A DNA stretch of 64,000 nucleotides, taken from assembly GCF_033807715.1 (NCBI RefSeq), contig NC_084592.1:28094419-28158418 (forward strand), in the 5' to 3' direction. Within the stretch, counting starts at the first letter, position 1, and each line of letters starts with the position of its first letter. The notes beneath the pieces are model-generated. The model searched no databases, was not told where the DNA came from, and saw only the letters and a list, made by a program, of their open reading frames with translations. The stretch comes from Cololabis saira (taxonomy: Eukaryota > Chordata > Actinopteri > Beloniformes > Belonidae). The translations under genes were made by a program, and so were the position numbers. Shown here in pieces: positions 55,400 to 64,000 of this stretch.

Positions 55400-56482
55400 A
55401 TGGACCCAGCAGGAGAGAGTGCATCGGCCCCTGCTCCGGTGATGGTCCCGGACCCCCCACAGCCTGCGCCTCGGACCCAGGTACCCCCGCAGCCAGCGCC
55501 ATGGACCCGGGTCCCCACTCGGGCAGCTCCGGGGATCCTCTGCCCCCCGACGCCGGCTCCCCGCATCCTGTCTGCCCCTGTTCCGGCGCCCCGCATCCTG
55601 TCTGCCCCTGTTCCGGCGCCCCGCATCCTGTCTGCCCCTGTTCCGGCGCCCCGCATCCTGTCTGCCCCTGTTCCGGCGCCCCGCATCCTGTCTGCCCCTG
55701 TTCCGGCGCCCCGCAGCCTGTCTGCCCCTGTTCCGGCGCCCCGCAGCCTGTCTGCCCCTGTTCCGGCGCCCCGCAGCCTGTCTGCCCCTGTTCCGGCGCC
55801 CCGCAGCCTGTCTGCCCCTGTTCCGGCGCCCCGCATCCTGTCTGCCCCTGTTCCGGCGCCCCGCATCCTGCCTGCCCCTGTTCCGGCGCCCCGCATCCTG
55901 CCTGCCCCTGTTCCGGCGCCCCGCATCCTGCCTGCCCCTGTTCCGGCGCCCCGCATCCTGCCTGCCCCTGTTCCGGCGCCCCGCATCCTGCCTGCCCCTG
56001 TTCCGGCGCCCCGCATCCTGCCTGCCCCTGTTCCGGCGCCCCGCATCCTGCCTGCCCCTGTTCCGGCGCCCCGCATCCTGCCTGCCCCTGTTCCGGCGCC
56101 CCGCATCCTGTCTGCCTCTGTTCCTGAGGTGGTCCCGCCGCCCATCTCGGTTCCTGAGGCGGTCCCGCCGCCCATCTCAGTTCCTGAGGCGGTCCCGGAT
56201 GGATCTGCCCAGCCCCGAAAACGGCCCTCTGGCCGGTGTGCCTGGCCCCGAGTCCGGTTCCGGTGTTGGGCCCCCAAAATGACTCTCCGGTTGGCCCGGC
56301 CCCGTCGGCGTCCTCCGGAACTCTCTCGCCGGTCTGCCCGGCCTCGAGGACGGCCCCCGGAACGCTCTCGCTGGTCTGCTCAGTCCCGAGGACGGCCCCC
56401 AGAACTTTGGCCATGTGGGGCCTGGGCCCCCTCTGCCCGCCCTGGGTGTGGACTGTTGGGACATCTGGGATCTGTCCCTTGA
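55400..56482 (+). CDS. proline-rich repeat protein frame of the LTR element (360 codons, degenerate gag position)
   Basis: ATG at 55400, 17 nt after the 5' LTR, with MDPAGE like the start of fish gypsy Gag proteins; stop just before the purine tract. Residues about 50-240 are a decapeptide repeat, PAPRILSAPV, encoded by the 30-bp array. The tail is Arg/Pro-rich (RRRPPELSRRSARPRGRPPE). No zinc knuckle or capsid motif is seen. Because the repeat length is a multiple of 3 and it is stop-free in several frames, the long open frames on both strands may be by-products. Whether it is translated is unknown. Confidence 0.45.
   Translation: MDPAGESASAPAPVMVPDPPQPAPRTQVPPQPAPWTRVPTRAAPGILCPPTPAPRILSAPVPAPRILSAPVPAPRILSAPVPAPRILSAPVPAPRILSAPVPAPRSLSAPVPAPRSLSAPVPAPRSLSAPVPAPRSLSAPVPAPRILSAPVPAPRILPAPVPAPRILPAPVPAPRILPAPVPAPRILPAPVPAPRILPAPVPAPRILPAPVPAPRILPAPVPAPRILPAPVPAPRILSASVPEVVPPPISVPEAVPPPISVPEAVPDGSAQPRKRPSGRCAWPRVRFRCWAPKMTLRLARPRRRPPELSRRSARPRGRPPERSRWSAQSRGRPPELWPCGAWAPSARPGCGLLGHLGSVP
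55561..56115 (+). repeat. 30-bp minisatellite, 18 full units plus a degenerate one
   Basis: The unit reads CCGCATCCTGTCTGCCCCTG then TTCCGGCGCC. Variants come in blocks: five CATCCTG/TCTG, four CAGCCTG/TCTG, one CATCCTG/TCTG, then eight CATCCTG/CCTG units. Block structure implies expansion by multi-unit duplication. Confidence 0.97.
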
Positions 56483-56493
56483 GGGGGGGGTAC

Positions 56494-56833
56494 TGTCAGG
56501 GTTTGACACTTCCCCCCAGTTTGAGTTTTAGTTCTGTCCCTCCTGTTTCCCCTTTGCCCTGATTGTGTCTGCACCTGTGTCTCGTCGTGTCTCGTTATCC
56601 CCTGTGTATATCTGGTCTTGTCATTCCTTTGTTGCCTGTCGGTCCGTACTGTTTGTTCCCTCCATGTACTCCTGGTTTTCGATCCCTGTATACGTGAGTT
56701 GTTTTTGTTCCTGCTCTGCAGCATTTTAGTTTGGCTTTTTTGTGGAATAAATCCTTCTGTTTTTTGAGAACTCCTGCCTCCGGCCTCCCTCTCTCTCCTT
56801 GCGTTTGGGTCCTCAACACCACGCCTTGTGACA
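56494..56833 (+). repeat. 3' LTR
   Basis: 340 bp, one mismatch to the 5' LTR. AATAAA at 56746-56751. Followed directly by the AGCAG duplication. Confidence 0.94.
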
Positions 56834-56835
56834 AG

Positions 56836-57426
56836 CAGGGGTATTCAACTAGATTCGGCCGGGGGCCACATCTGCAAAAGGACTGTATGGAGATGGCCGC
56901 ACAATTTGAAAATGTGGGGGTTTTCAAAATGTATTTTGCACTCAAAGACGAAGACTTATGTAAATATAATACATTTGTATTATACATTTGAATATATCTA
57001 GTTTACATATGAATTATGTATTAATTGTCTCCAGATTTAGTAATTGTGAATGTTAAATATAATATTCAGATAAAGAAATATTATTTTAAATGCAAGTTCA
57101 TTTTGAAACCATGCATTGTGCAAACTTAATTAAATTGATATTGACCTACTTTTAATAAAACACGCCATAATGACAAAGCACCACTTTACACCAAGATTTC
57201 CTTATTTGAATATTATATTAAGCATTGAGCACAACCATTTTAGTCCATAGTAGCCAGTTATAAAAATATTATAAAAAAAAAAAAAAAAAATTTTGTTTGT
57301 TGAAAAAAACATTTTTTTTTTTTTTTTTTCCAACAAACACCACCTTTTTTGAAATATGACCAGGGGCCACATAAAAGCTCCTGGCGGGCCGCATGTGGCC
57401 CGCGGGCCGCCAATTGAATATCCCTG
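56836..57426. mobile_element. hAT-type MITE, about 590 bp, clipped by the LTR insertion
   Basis: The ends CAGGGGTATTCAACTAG and CCAATTGAATATCCCTG are inverted. Subterminal GGGGGCCACAT / ATGTGGCCCGCGGGCCGCC also match. The 8-bp duplication ATCTATAG is at 57427-57434 and, across the LTR element, at 55033-55040. The LTR retrotransposon landed on the left boundary, duplicating AG of the flank plus CAG of the MITE. AT-rich interior with A and T homopolymers; no frame. Confidence 0.9.
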
Positions 57427-58318
57427 ATCTATAGTGTACCGGTAATTTGAATTTGAAGGGGGTGGGTAACTTCATGAGCTGATAACTATAGAATAGAATA
57501 GAATAGAATACTTTATTGTATGATACAGCTGCCACTCAGGAAGGGTTATCATACCAAAATATCATCTATAGACGTGGATTTTTTTCAATAAGTTTTTTCA
57601 TAAGTACGTTTTGTCACCTTGAGTGGTACTGACAAGTGAAATTTTGGGCTCTGGCCCGTGGACTAATTGTCATAAGCTCCTTCACACCGTCGGTTCGTCC
57701 TGCCGCTGTAGCGGCTACATTCCCCGCAGTTCTCTGTCAGGAGAGGGTAACTGTCTGAGAGTGGCATTTATAGGCCCCCTATCAGAATGCCTAGTCAACA
57801 TGCCTCGCCACGTGAAAAGCACGCTTAAGGATGTCCAAGAGAAAAAATAATATTGGGCCACAGTGGTTGGGAGGCAGGAGCTGGCTGGACTGACCGCGTT
57901 ATGAACTCTTGTCATTTGGGACCGGAGTTACTGGTTGAACCGTGCTGCTGGACCATCGTCTTTTTCCTGCTGATGCCCGCTGAAATGTCTGTCCTTCAGT
58001 CCGTTATTTTTAATTTATTAATCTTTTTATTATCATTTATTCAGCAGAGACATTTGGGGCTTTTTCCTGGGGCACACAGTAGAGGAAACAACTCTCTTTA
58101 AAGCCCAGGCTGGGAGAGGGAATATTTTACCTTTGTTTGTTAACTGAATACACAGCTGGAGGGTGGAGGCAAAATAACCCGAGGATCTCCACTGCGTCTT
58201 TATAGAGCAACTACTGTGTGAAAGTGGCAAAAGTTATTCTTCACTGGCTTAGTTTGAATTTACATACATCACTTCTTCAGTATCGAGGATTAAAGGACTG
58301 ATGTCTCAGCAGGACTTA

Positions 58319-58420
58319 GGAAAAACTTGTCCATGCTTTTATCTTCAGCAGACTGGACTATAGTAACGCTGTTCTCGCAGATCTCCCCCAAAACAATCCA
58401 TCAAACAGCTGCAGTCAGTG
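58319..58420 (+). mobile_element. L2-like LINE fragment, first part
   Basis: TTTTATCTTCAGCAGACTGG then ACTATAGTAACGCTGTTCTC, ending CAAACAGCTGCAG. This encodes the familiar LDYxNAV...L tract near the end of L2-like reverse transcriptases in fish. The sequence resumes at 58790 with CCAGAATGCTGCTGCCCGAG. Confidence 0.65.
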
Positions 58421-58789
58421 TTAGGTTTTTGGTTAGTCGGGTCACCTCTACAAAAACTTCAAATGTAGATTTTAATGTTTCCAAACAAAAATAAAGAAAG
58501 CCATCAGCAGAGAGGGCAGGGAGCTGGCTGGCCAGGAAGTAATCCAAATAATAAGTCAGGAAACTCCAGCAAAGGAACTTGAACTGGCAGGATTCACACC
58601 AGTAAACCGGGCAAGCCGGAAGTATCTGGCAGAGTGGTGGAGTGAAGAGCAGGTTCTTATGGAGGAGATGATTCTAGAGTGGAGACAGGTGTGCCTCGTC
58701 TGCAGCGTGGCGCTACTCACATACCTGCAGGAGGACAGAAAGGAAGGGGGCCAACAGACAACCTTACAACACAATAAAACCGAACCATC
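58421..58789. other. unassigned insertion within the LINE (solo-LTR-like)
   Basis: It starts near TGTTAGG and ends near CCTTACAACA, so the ends are short inverted TGTT/AACA, as in an LTR. In minus orientation an ATTAAA lies near its 3' end. No 5-bp duplication is visible, so LTR origin is only suggested. Confidence 0.3.
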
Positions 58790-58820
58790 CCAGCTAGTCC
58801 AGAATGCTGCTGCCCGAGTC
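58790..58820 (+). mobile_element. L2-like LINE fragment, middle part
   Basis: CCAGCTAGTCCAGAATGCTG then CTGCCCGAGTC encodes the QNAAARV motif of L2-like RT C-termini. It breaks at a TAA and resumes at 59887. Confidence 0.65.
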
Positions 58821-58823
58821 TAA

Positions 58824-59112
58824 AGCCGGGCATACACTGTGCGATATTTTAAATCGTATGAGACTGCCCCATCTCACACTGCACGACTAGATCGCGGAGT
58901 TCAAAAGTTCAGAGCCCACGATTTATGTTCTCACACTGTACGAGCCGATGCTCGGATGTGACCCGTCTGCTCACACTATACGATCATAATCCTTCCGTCG
59001 AACCTCTGTGTACTGGAACTCGAGGCCGGTTTTGGGGCACGGGTAGGCTGTTCCAACCCAAACGTGCGTCCTGCCCACCTGATCAAAGGTTATGGGATCC
59101 TTTATTTTTTTA

Positions 59113-59162
<50 letters not shown>

Positions 59163-59886
59163 TATAGATATATATATATATAGATATTAAAAAAATCGCA
59201 AAATATCTGTACCGTTTCTGATTGGGTGGGCACTGCGCATCATTTTTAGACACAACAAAGAACGCATACCGCAAAAGTTGTGTCTCGGCGGAGGGACCCG
59301 ACGTCCCAGCAAAATGAGAAGAGAAAAAAGAGTTGTTCCGAACAGCAGACAGTGCACACACTAAAGGCTGATTTATGGTTCTGCGTTACACCAACGCAGA
59401 GCCTACAGCATAGGGTACGCCGTAAGGCTGATTTATGGTTCTGCGTTACACCAAGGCAGAGCCTACGGCGTAGGGTACGCGGCGACCCGCACCATACGTG
59501 GAAATGCGCTCTTTTTTTGCTATTAAAACATGATTTGTAATGTGAATTTGCAACACTTAAACACTGCAAATAATAGTTTTTGATGTGACATCAGAGATTG
59601 CGCATGCTCTCTGCGAAAGGATGAGGCAAATCGGGTCGCAGCTGCTTCAACTGTGCGATTCCTTCACAAGGAGCGACCAGGATTTCAAACATGCTTGATT
59701 TTCTTGCGACCTCGCGATTTGTGATCGGGAGCTCGTCGTGAGGTGTTAATCTCTTGTCGTTACCCCACGTACACTGCACGAGGCACGAGCAACGATTGGG
59801 TCAAAATCGGGCCCGATCAAAAAAAAGTCGCCCGACTGGAAAATCGGCTCAAAACGAGCCGATAATCGCACAGTGTATGCCCGGCT
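58824..59886. mobile_element. PIF/Harbinger-like non-autonomous element, 1063 bp
   Basis: TAA duplication at 58821-58823 and 59887-59889. Inverted ends AGCCGGGCATACACTGTGCG and CGCACAGTGTATGCCCGGCT are perfect over about 22 bp. It splits an L2-like LINE whose reading resumes right after it. It contains a TA microsatellite (59117-59190) and one and a half CpG-rich palindrome units (59364-59492). No transposase. Confidence 0.9.
59117..59190. repeat. TA microsatellite
   Basis: (TA)n with a few GATA interruptions inside the Harbinger-like element. Confidence 0.95.
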
Positions 59887-60087
59887 TAAGACCAAGAGAG
59901 TGGACCATATAACTCTACTCTTAAGATCTTTATACTGACTTCCTGTAGATTAGATGATAAAATCCTGCTGTTGGTTTATACATCTCTGAACGGTCTCAGG
60001 TTAAAATACATCTCCGATCTCCTGGTCCATCATGAACCAACCAAAACCCTACGTCTACTTTCTGAACACAGAATTAGAACCAAACCC
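59887..60087 (+). mobile_element. L2-like LINE fragment, last coding part
   Basis: AAGACCAAGAGAGTGGACCA, then TTATACTGACTTCCTGTAG, GGTTTATACATCTCTGAACG and CTCCTGGTCCATCATGAACC correspond to the TKxxxVDHIT...LxWLPV...LxNL tract of L2-like RT. Frameshifted and dead. Confidence 0.65.
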
Positions 60088-60217
60088 GGAGGGAACCCAC
60101 GCAAGCACGGGGAGAACATGCAAACCCCACACAGAAAGACCCCGCCGGGCCAGGGAGTCGAACCGGGAACCTTCTTGCTGTGAGGCAACAGTGCTAACCA
60201 CCAAGCCACCGTGCTGC
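60088..60217 (+). repeat. second copy of the dispersed fish repeat (right part)
   Basis: CCCGGAGGGAACCCACGCAA, GGGGAGAACATGCAAACC, GTCGAACCGGGAACCTTCTT and ACCACCAAGCCACCGTGCTG closely parallel 27680-27815. Confidence 0.7.
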
Positions 60218-60429
60218 CTATTTCTTGCATCTCATTTGTTAATTCTCATAAAGTGATGTCTGTTTGTGTGTAATTATTTATTTTTTACCCTTTTCTACAC
60301 TGATACTTTTAAATTTGAGTTTCAAAACTTCCTGTAAGTTCCATTATGTTTTATTTCATTTATTTATTTTATTATTATTATTATCATTATTTTTGTTTAA
60401 ACTTCAAATCGTGTTTCTTATATATGTTT

Positions 60430-60488
60430 TAATGTCTGTGAATCACTGTGTTGTTGAACGGTGCTATAGAAATAAACTTGCCTTGACC
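60430..60488 (+). mobile_element. L2-like LINE 3' terminus
   Basis: GTTGAACGGTGCTATAGAAA followed by TAAACTTGCCTTGACC resembles the GTGCTATATAAATAAA end of fish L2-like LINEs. It is probably the tail of the element broken above. Confidence 0.5.
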
Positions 60489-61278
60489 TAAATGTGCCTA
60501 CACACCGCATGAATTCTGTCTGCATGTCGTAGAATGTGAGTGATTCCACGTCCACCATCACACTGGTCTTGCACCCAAAGACTGCCTGAGATGAATATAT
60601 CAAGAACTTGATTCAGATTTTAAGACCATGACAATGATAAGTGCAACACTTCATCAACCATCCATCATTGTGTGCATGGTTAAAACTGGACTCCTTTCCT
60701 GTTTTTTCTCCTTATTGCTGCAGAGTCCAGTCTTAACAGGGGATTGACGCGGCAGCTCTGTGTGTGTCGTCTGCGTCTGTCTCCATCCACTACGAATGGA
60801 GGGACATCATCTGTTACTGAAATAAATTCTGGGTTCTTTGCCTTGCATTTACTGCTTTGCCGCCGTCAAAAGTTTGGGGATTTTTTTATTTTTCCCAGTC
60901 AGCCCATGCCAATCAGACTGCGGCTACGCAGCTAGAGCCGCGCCAGCAGCAGAGGCTACTGGAGGAAAAACTCAGAAGTCATCACCATCTTCAACTGTGA
61001 AATTCACATCTCTGTCTGATGAACAAAACACCCAAAATCCAGGGAGGGCAGATCGCCCCTGAAAGGCGTAGATGATCCCAGGCCATGACGACAGTCGAGT
61101 GTTTCCACAACGCTGATTTGACTCCAGCATTATTCTTTCAATAAAATTAATTCATCTTTATTTATTTATATTTTACAAAGCATTCAAGTAATTGTAATAT
61201 GCTATTAGTTCAGATTGTTTTTTTTTTCTTCCAGGAAGATTGGTCATTTTAATAATAATCCTTCGTTAGCTGTTTTAT

Positions 61279-61726
61279 GCCCCGTTTACACATAGCAAAA
61301 ACGGTGGTGTTTTCATGCGTTTTGGCCGTTCAAAACACAAAGTCACCAAAAACAATAATTTCTGAAAACTCCAGGCCAAAGTTGAGATTTGCAAAACCTC
61401 CGTCTTCACGTTTGCTTGTAAACAGAGGGAAACAGACATTTAGGCTTCAGAACGTCACATTATGCGACAGAAACGTCACCAGCGTCATGTGTGTGACCTG
61501 TGTTTACAATTTGTTTGGCACGTGTCATTTGTTGACGTTTTTTTCCAGAATTCCGATTGGCGAGCATGACTTTATGCTTCTCGTTACACTGCCCCCTGTA
61601 GGTTTGGCTGCTCATAGCACCCCTTAACAGCGTATTTATGCGGGTTTGTGTAAATAATGGTATTTTTCAAAACGTAGAGGGGGAAATATCCGTTTTTGTA
61701 AATTCCCGGCTATGTGTAAACGTGGC
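61279..61726. mobile_element. TIR element (MITE), about 448 bp
   Basis: The ends GCCCCGTTTACACATAGC and GCTATGTGTAAACGTGGC are inverted, with AAAAACGG / CCGTTTTTG just inside. I could not find a clean target-site duplication. No frame of note. Confidence 0.65.
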
Positions 61727-62480
61727 CTCAGCCTCGTTGGTCCTATTGTTTGCTTGATGGAGATCAATAGTTTGATTTACGCAACCACAGGATGTGTCTT
61801 CTGACAGGGTTGTTTAAGAAATACGAAGCTTCTCACTGTGTCAATAAGCATTAAATATCTTGTGGCCAGCTAAGACCAATAGGAGCCCCTGAGCTGTTTT
61901 CTTGTTCTTTTTTTTTCTTTTTCTCTCCTTTTTGGATAGGCAGTGTAAATTGTCTATGCATATTCACATTTCTAGACCCACAGTAAGACAGGTCAGGTTT
62001 TTAATCTACCTTAACATTTAGTCAAATAATAAAACTTGTACTCGAGGGAACATCATTTGCCTTTTAGATGAAATTTGATTGATATTAAAGAACCAAAAAA
62101 AGAATACGTTCAATTGCCTTCTCTTTAAGCTTTTTTCAGACTGCTTTGACCTTGATAACTCGACATGAGCATACTAAAAGCCCTATTCATCTTCAACTTG
62201 AAAGTGGTTCATAAATGTTCCCATGAGACTGGAAATAGTTCATTTTATTGTTGATTTGAGTAAGAAAACCTGGGCTTTTTTTTTTTTGGACCTTTAGTCC
62301 TCAACATGCACCAGTCCTTTGACTTCAAATCATCTTTTCTGTTTTTCTGTTTTCCTTCCCCTTAACTCCAACTCAATAAAACCGGCAGCTGGAGACATTT
62401 CGAGCATCTCCCATATAAAGAAAAACCACAAACCCTTCAAAACAAGTTGAATTTCATGGAAATTGACTTGAACTAAAGAT

Positions 62481-62529
62481 GTTGTCTCTCTCTGTCTCTC
62501 TGTCTCTCTCTCCCTCTCTCTTTCTCTCT
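62481..62529. repeat. CT-rich microsatellite
   Basis: TCTC/TGTC-rich imperfect repeat of about 49 bp. Confidence 0.85.
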
Positions 62530-63458
62530 GCAAAGTTTGTTGAGAGGCTTTTATTTTCAACAAGCTCTACATGACTTCAAATGTAAATAAATATGTAAAG
62601 TGCAGGGATCTGGGGCCTCTTATTAAATGATGGGCATTTCCTTGTAGTCTGGATGCACTCTAAAGAAGGATCATTAGAAATCTGTGTAAAAGTGGTTCTG
62701 ATTGATCATCTCTATTTATAAGGTGAAACATATGGATAGTAAAAGGCAGTGGTCTCTTCCAGGATGACAATTCCACCACCCATACTGCACACAGTGCAGC
62801 TTTCAACCCAAATACATAAAGATAACATGTTGACGTATTGTGCTGTCCACTCCTATCATCACTGAAACACCTTGGAGTGTTGACCATGTTTCTGGCAGAA
62901 CGTGGCCACAGAAACAAGAGTAATATACTTTATGTTGGTGCTTTCTTCGATATGCTTTAACAGGCGAGTGCGCCTCCTTGATGATAGCAGTTTCAGTGCT
63001 GTTTCAAAGGGCTGTAACTTAAAACCAGTTTTTCATGTTTCAACATCAACTATGGATTATTATCCACGGATTATTACGACCAACCGAAACATTATGACCC
63101 CCTTTGTTAGGTCACATTTGTGTGAAGCTTGTAGATGTGAAGCTGACAAAAAGGACCGGACATTGCTGTTGAAGGTGGACTGTGAACAACTTGACAGCAC
63201 AGCAAGATGCCCACAGCTCTAACACGTTGACTGCTGTGCATTATTGTGCAAACGTTGGTAATGTCTCTTTTAATAATGTGTTTCTTCCTTTGTTATGAAA
63301 ATCATATGATCATATGGGCCAAAGTATGAGGCAAATATCTCAGACAAAGACAATTGCCTTTTTCCACCATTTTGCACTATTCTTGTTATCATCATTATTG
63401 TGTGAAACAAAAATTAAGCCAAAAAGGAAGAAAAATAAATCATGTGGGCAATACGAAG

Positions 63459-63957
63459 TAGGGATGGGCGGTATGGACTAAAAGATGTATCACAATAAAT
63501 TCTGGCATTTATCCCGATAACGGTAAAAATGACGATAAAAAAAATACCAATTCAACTCCACCTTTTTGAGTTCACCTGTACTGCAAAACTGTAATGACTC
63601 AGATCCGCCATGTTTTTTTACACAAAAACCTCATTAACGGGAATTTATCTTTCTTTCTTTCTCTTTCTTTCTTTCTTTCAGGCTTCCTTCCTTCCTTCCT
63701 TCCTTCCTTCCTTCCTTCCTTCCTTCCTTCCTTCCTTCCTTCCTTCCTTCCTTCCTTCCTTCCTTCCTTCCTTCCTTCCTTCCTTCCTTCCTTCCTTCCT
63801 TCCTTCCTTCCTTCCTTCCTTCGTTCTGCGTCGATTTAACGCAGAACCATAAATCCTTCATCATAAATGTATCGTTTTTACAGCGAGATGACAAATTCTT
63901 ATCGTGGGGAATTTTTTTGACGGTTTATCGTGAACGGTAAAATATTGCCCATTCCTA
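63459..63957. mobile_element. hAT-type MITE, 499 bp, with a CTTC microsatellite inside
   Basis: A perfect 8-bp duplication ATACGAAG at 63451-63458 and 63958-63965. Ends TAGGGATGGGCGGTAT and ATATTGCCCATTCCTA are inverted. Its first bases resemble the 622-bp element at 12384 (TAGGGCTGGGCGATAT), so the two are probably one superfamily branch. A half palindrome unit lies at 63822-63854. Confidence 0.92.
63684..63822. repeat. CTTC tetranucleotide microsatellite
   Basis: About 34 nearly perfect CTTC units. It produces long poly-frame translations (FLPS repeats) on both strands that are not genes. Confidence 0.98.
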
Positions 63958-64000
63958 ATACGAAGTACCCCAGTAAACTAGCAGCAGTCATTTCCTGTAT

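Larger units (their letters stand above)
55044..56833 (+). mobile_element. very young non-autonomous LTR retrotransposon (Ty3/gypsy-like), 1790 bp
   Basis: Two 340-bp LTRs (55044-55383 and 56494-56833) start TGTCA, end TGACA and differ by one base (A to C at about 55210/56660). The 5-bp target duplication AGCAG flanks both sides (55039-55043, 56834-56838). A purine tract GAGGGGGGGGTAC abuts the right LTR, as in fish gypsy elements. The internal 1110 bp has no protease, RT, RNase H or integrase; it holds one proline-rich frame built on 30-bp repeats. It must have been mobilised in trans. Confidence 0.95.
54441..57664. mobile_element. long inverted-repeat element disrupted by two later insertions
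   Basis: The left arm is 54441-54738. The right arm is 54914-55040 joined to 57435-57664 once the two younger elements are removed. Matching landmarks include AAGGTGACAAAAC/TTGTCACCTT, CCTTCCTGAGTGGCAGCTG/AGCTGCCACTCAGGAAGG, AGCTCATGAAGTTACCCACC and its complement, and CCAGGATATGCACCAGCATC. The spacer is about 175 bp. A (ATAGA)n patch sits at 57488-57510 in the right arm. No protein-coding capacity. Confidence 0.82.
60491..63458. other. region without recognised genes
   Basis: Apart from the MITE at 61279 and the CT repeat near 62481, I see only random short frames and AT-rich unique sequence on both strands. Traces near 62640-63200 (a TCATTAGAAATC...CACAGAACGTGG-like stretch) may be a decayed Tc1-like transposon, but I cannot support ends or a frame. 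Confidence 0.6.

Noticed and set aside
55035..56414. A 459-codon minus-strand open frame rich in GCGAPEQGQ repeats
   Set aside because: It is the antisense of the 30-bp minisatellite and LTR; repeat length divisible by 3 keeps all frames open. It runs from the interior out through the 5' LTR, which no known element would encode.
63594..63894. FLPS- and KEGR-repeat open frames on both strands
   Set aside because: Products of the CTTC microsatellite inside a hAT MITE; no coding signal.
44219..64000. A neighbouring gene such as tfpi (next to GULP1 in mammals)
   Set aside because: No Kunitz-domain cysteine pattern or other conserved exon was seen on either strand in this part.

Overview
The window looks like nuclear DNA of a ray-finned (teleost) fish. 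It has no prokaryotic gene organisation. It carries one vertebrate gene with GT-AG introns, and the rest is intron and flank full of DNA-transposon remnants, nested insertions, microsatellites and minisatellites of the kind common in fish.

The one gene I can reconstruct is gulp1 (engulfment adaptor PTB domain containing 1, orthologue of worm CED-6), on the minus strand. Ten coding exons run from the start codon at 44162-44164 to the stop at 1309-1311, about 43 kb. Joined in phase they give a 302-residue protein, against 304 in human. It has an N-terminal PTB domain, a leucine-zipper coiled coil, a Pro/Ser-rich linker and a conserved C-terminus. A 5'UTR/start exon (44137-44218) has a clear acceptor, so at least one noncoding exon lies further right and was not found. 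One extra in-frame block (7226-7378) may be a cassette exon.

From left to right: 1-1308 is 3'UTR and flank. 1309-10075 holds the densely spaced 3' exons, a decayed Tc1-like element, a 985-bp hAT-type element and a small TTAA-flanked MITE. 10100-23274 has two long TA tracts beside the exon at 9977, a 622-bp hAT MITE and a LINE 3' end. 23337-44136 is a 20.8-kb intron with a large PIF/Harbinger-like insertion (about 24938-27580), LINE fragments (one apparently twin-primed, with a hAT element inside), a 21-bp minisatellite in a TIR element, and a perfect 34-bp-arm hairpin. 44219-64000 is upstream of the start exon. It holds two hAT MITEs, a Zaphod-like MITE, a three-layer nest with a very young LTR retrotransposon whose only ORF is built on a 30-bp tandem repeat (55044-56833), an L2-like LINE split by a Harbinger-like element, and a CTTC microsatellite.

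A recurring theme is a CpG-rich palindrome seen at about seven places, mostly inside other transposons. No tRNA, rRNA, CRISPR array or second host gene was recognised. Exon boundaries come from conserved peptide matches plus splice consensus and phase. Transposon family names come from termini and target-site duplications, without a database.
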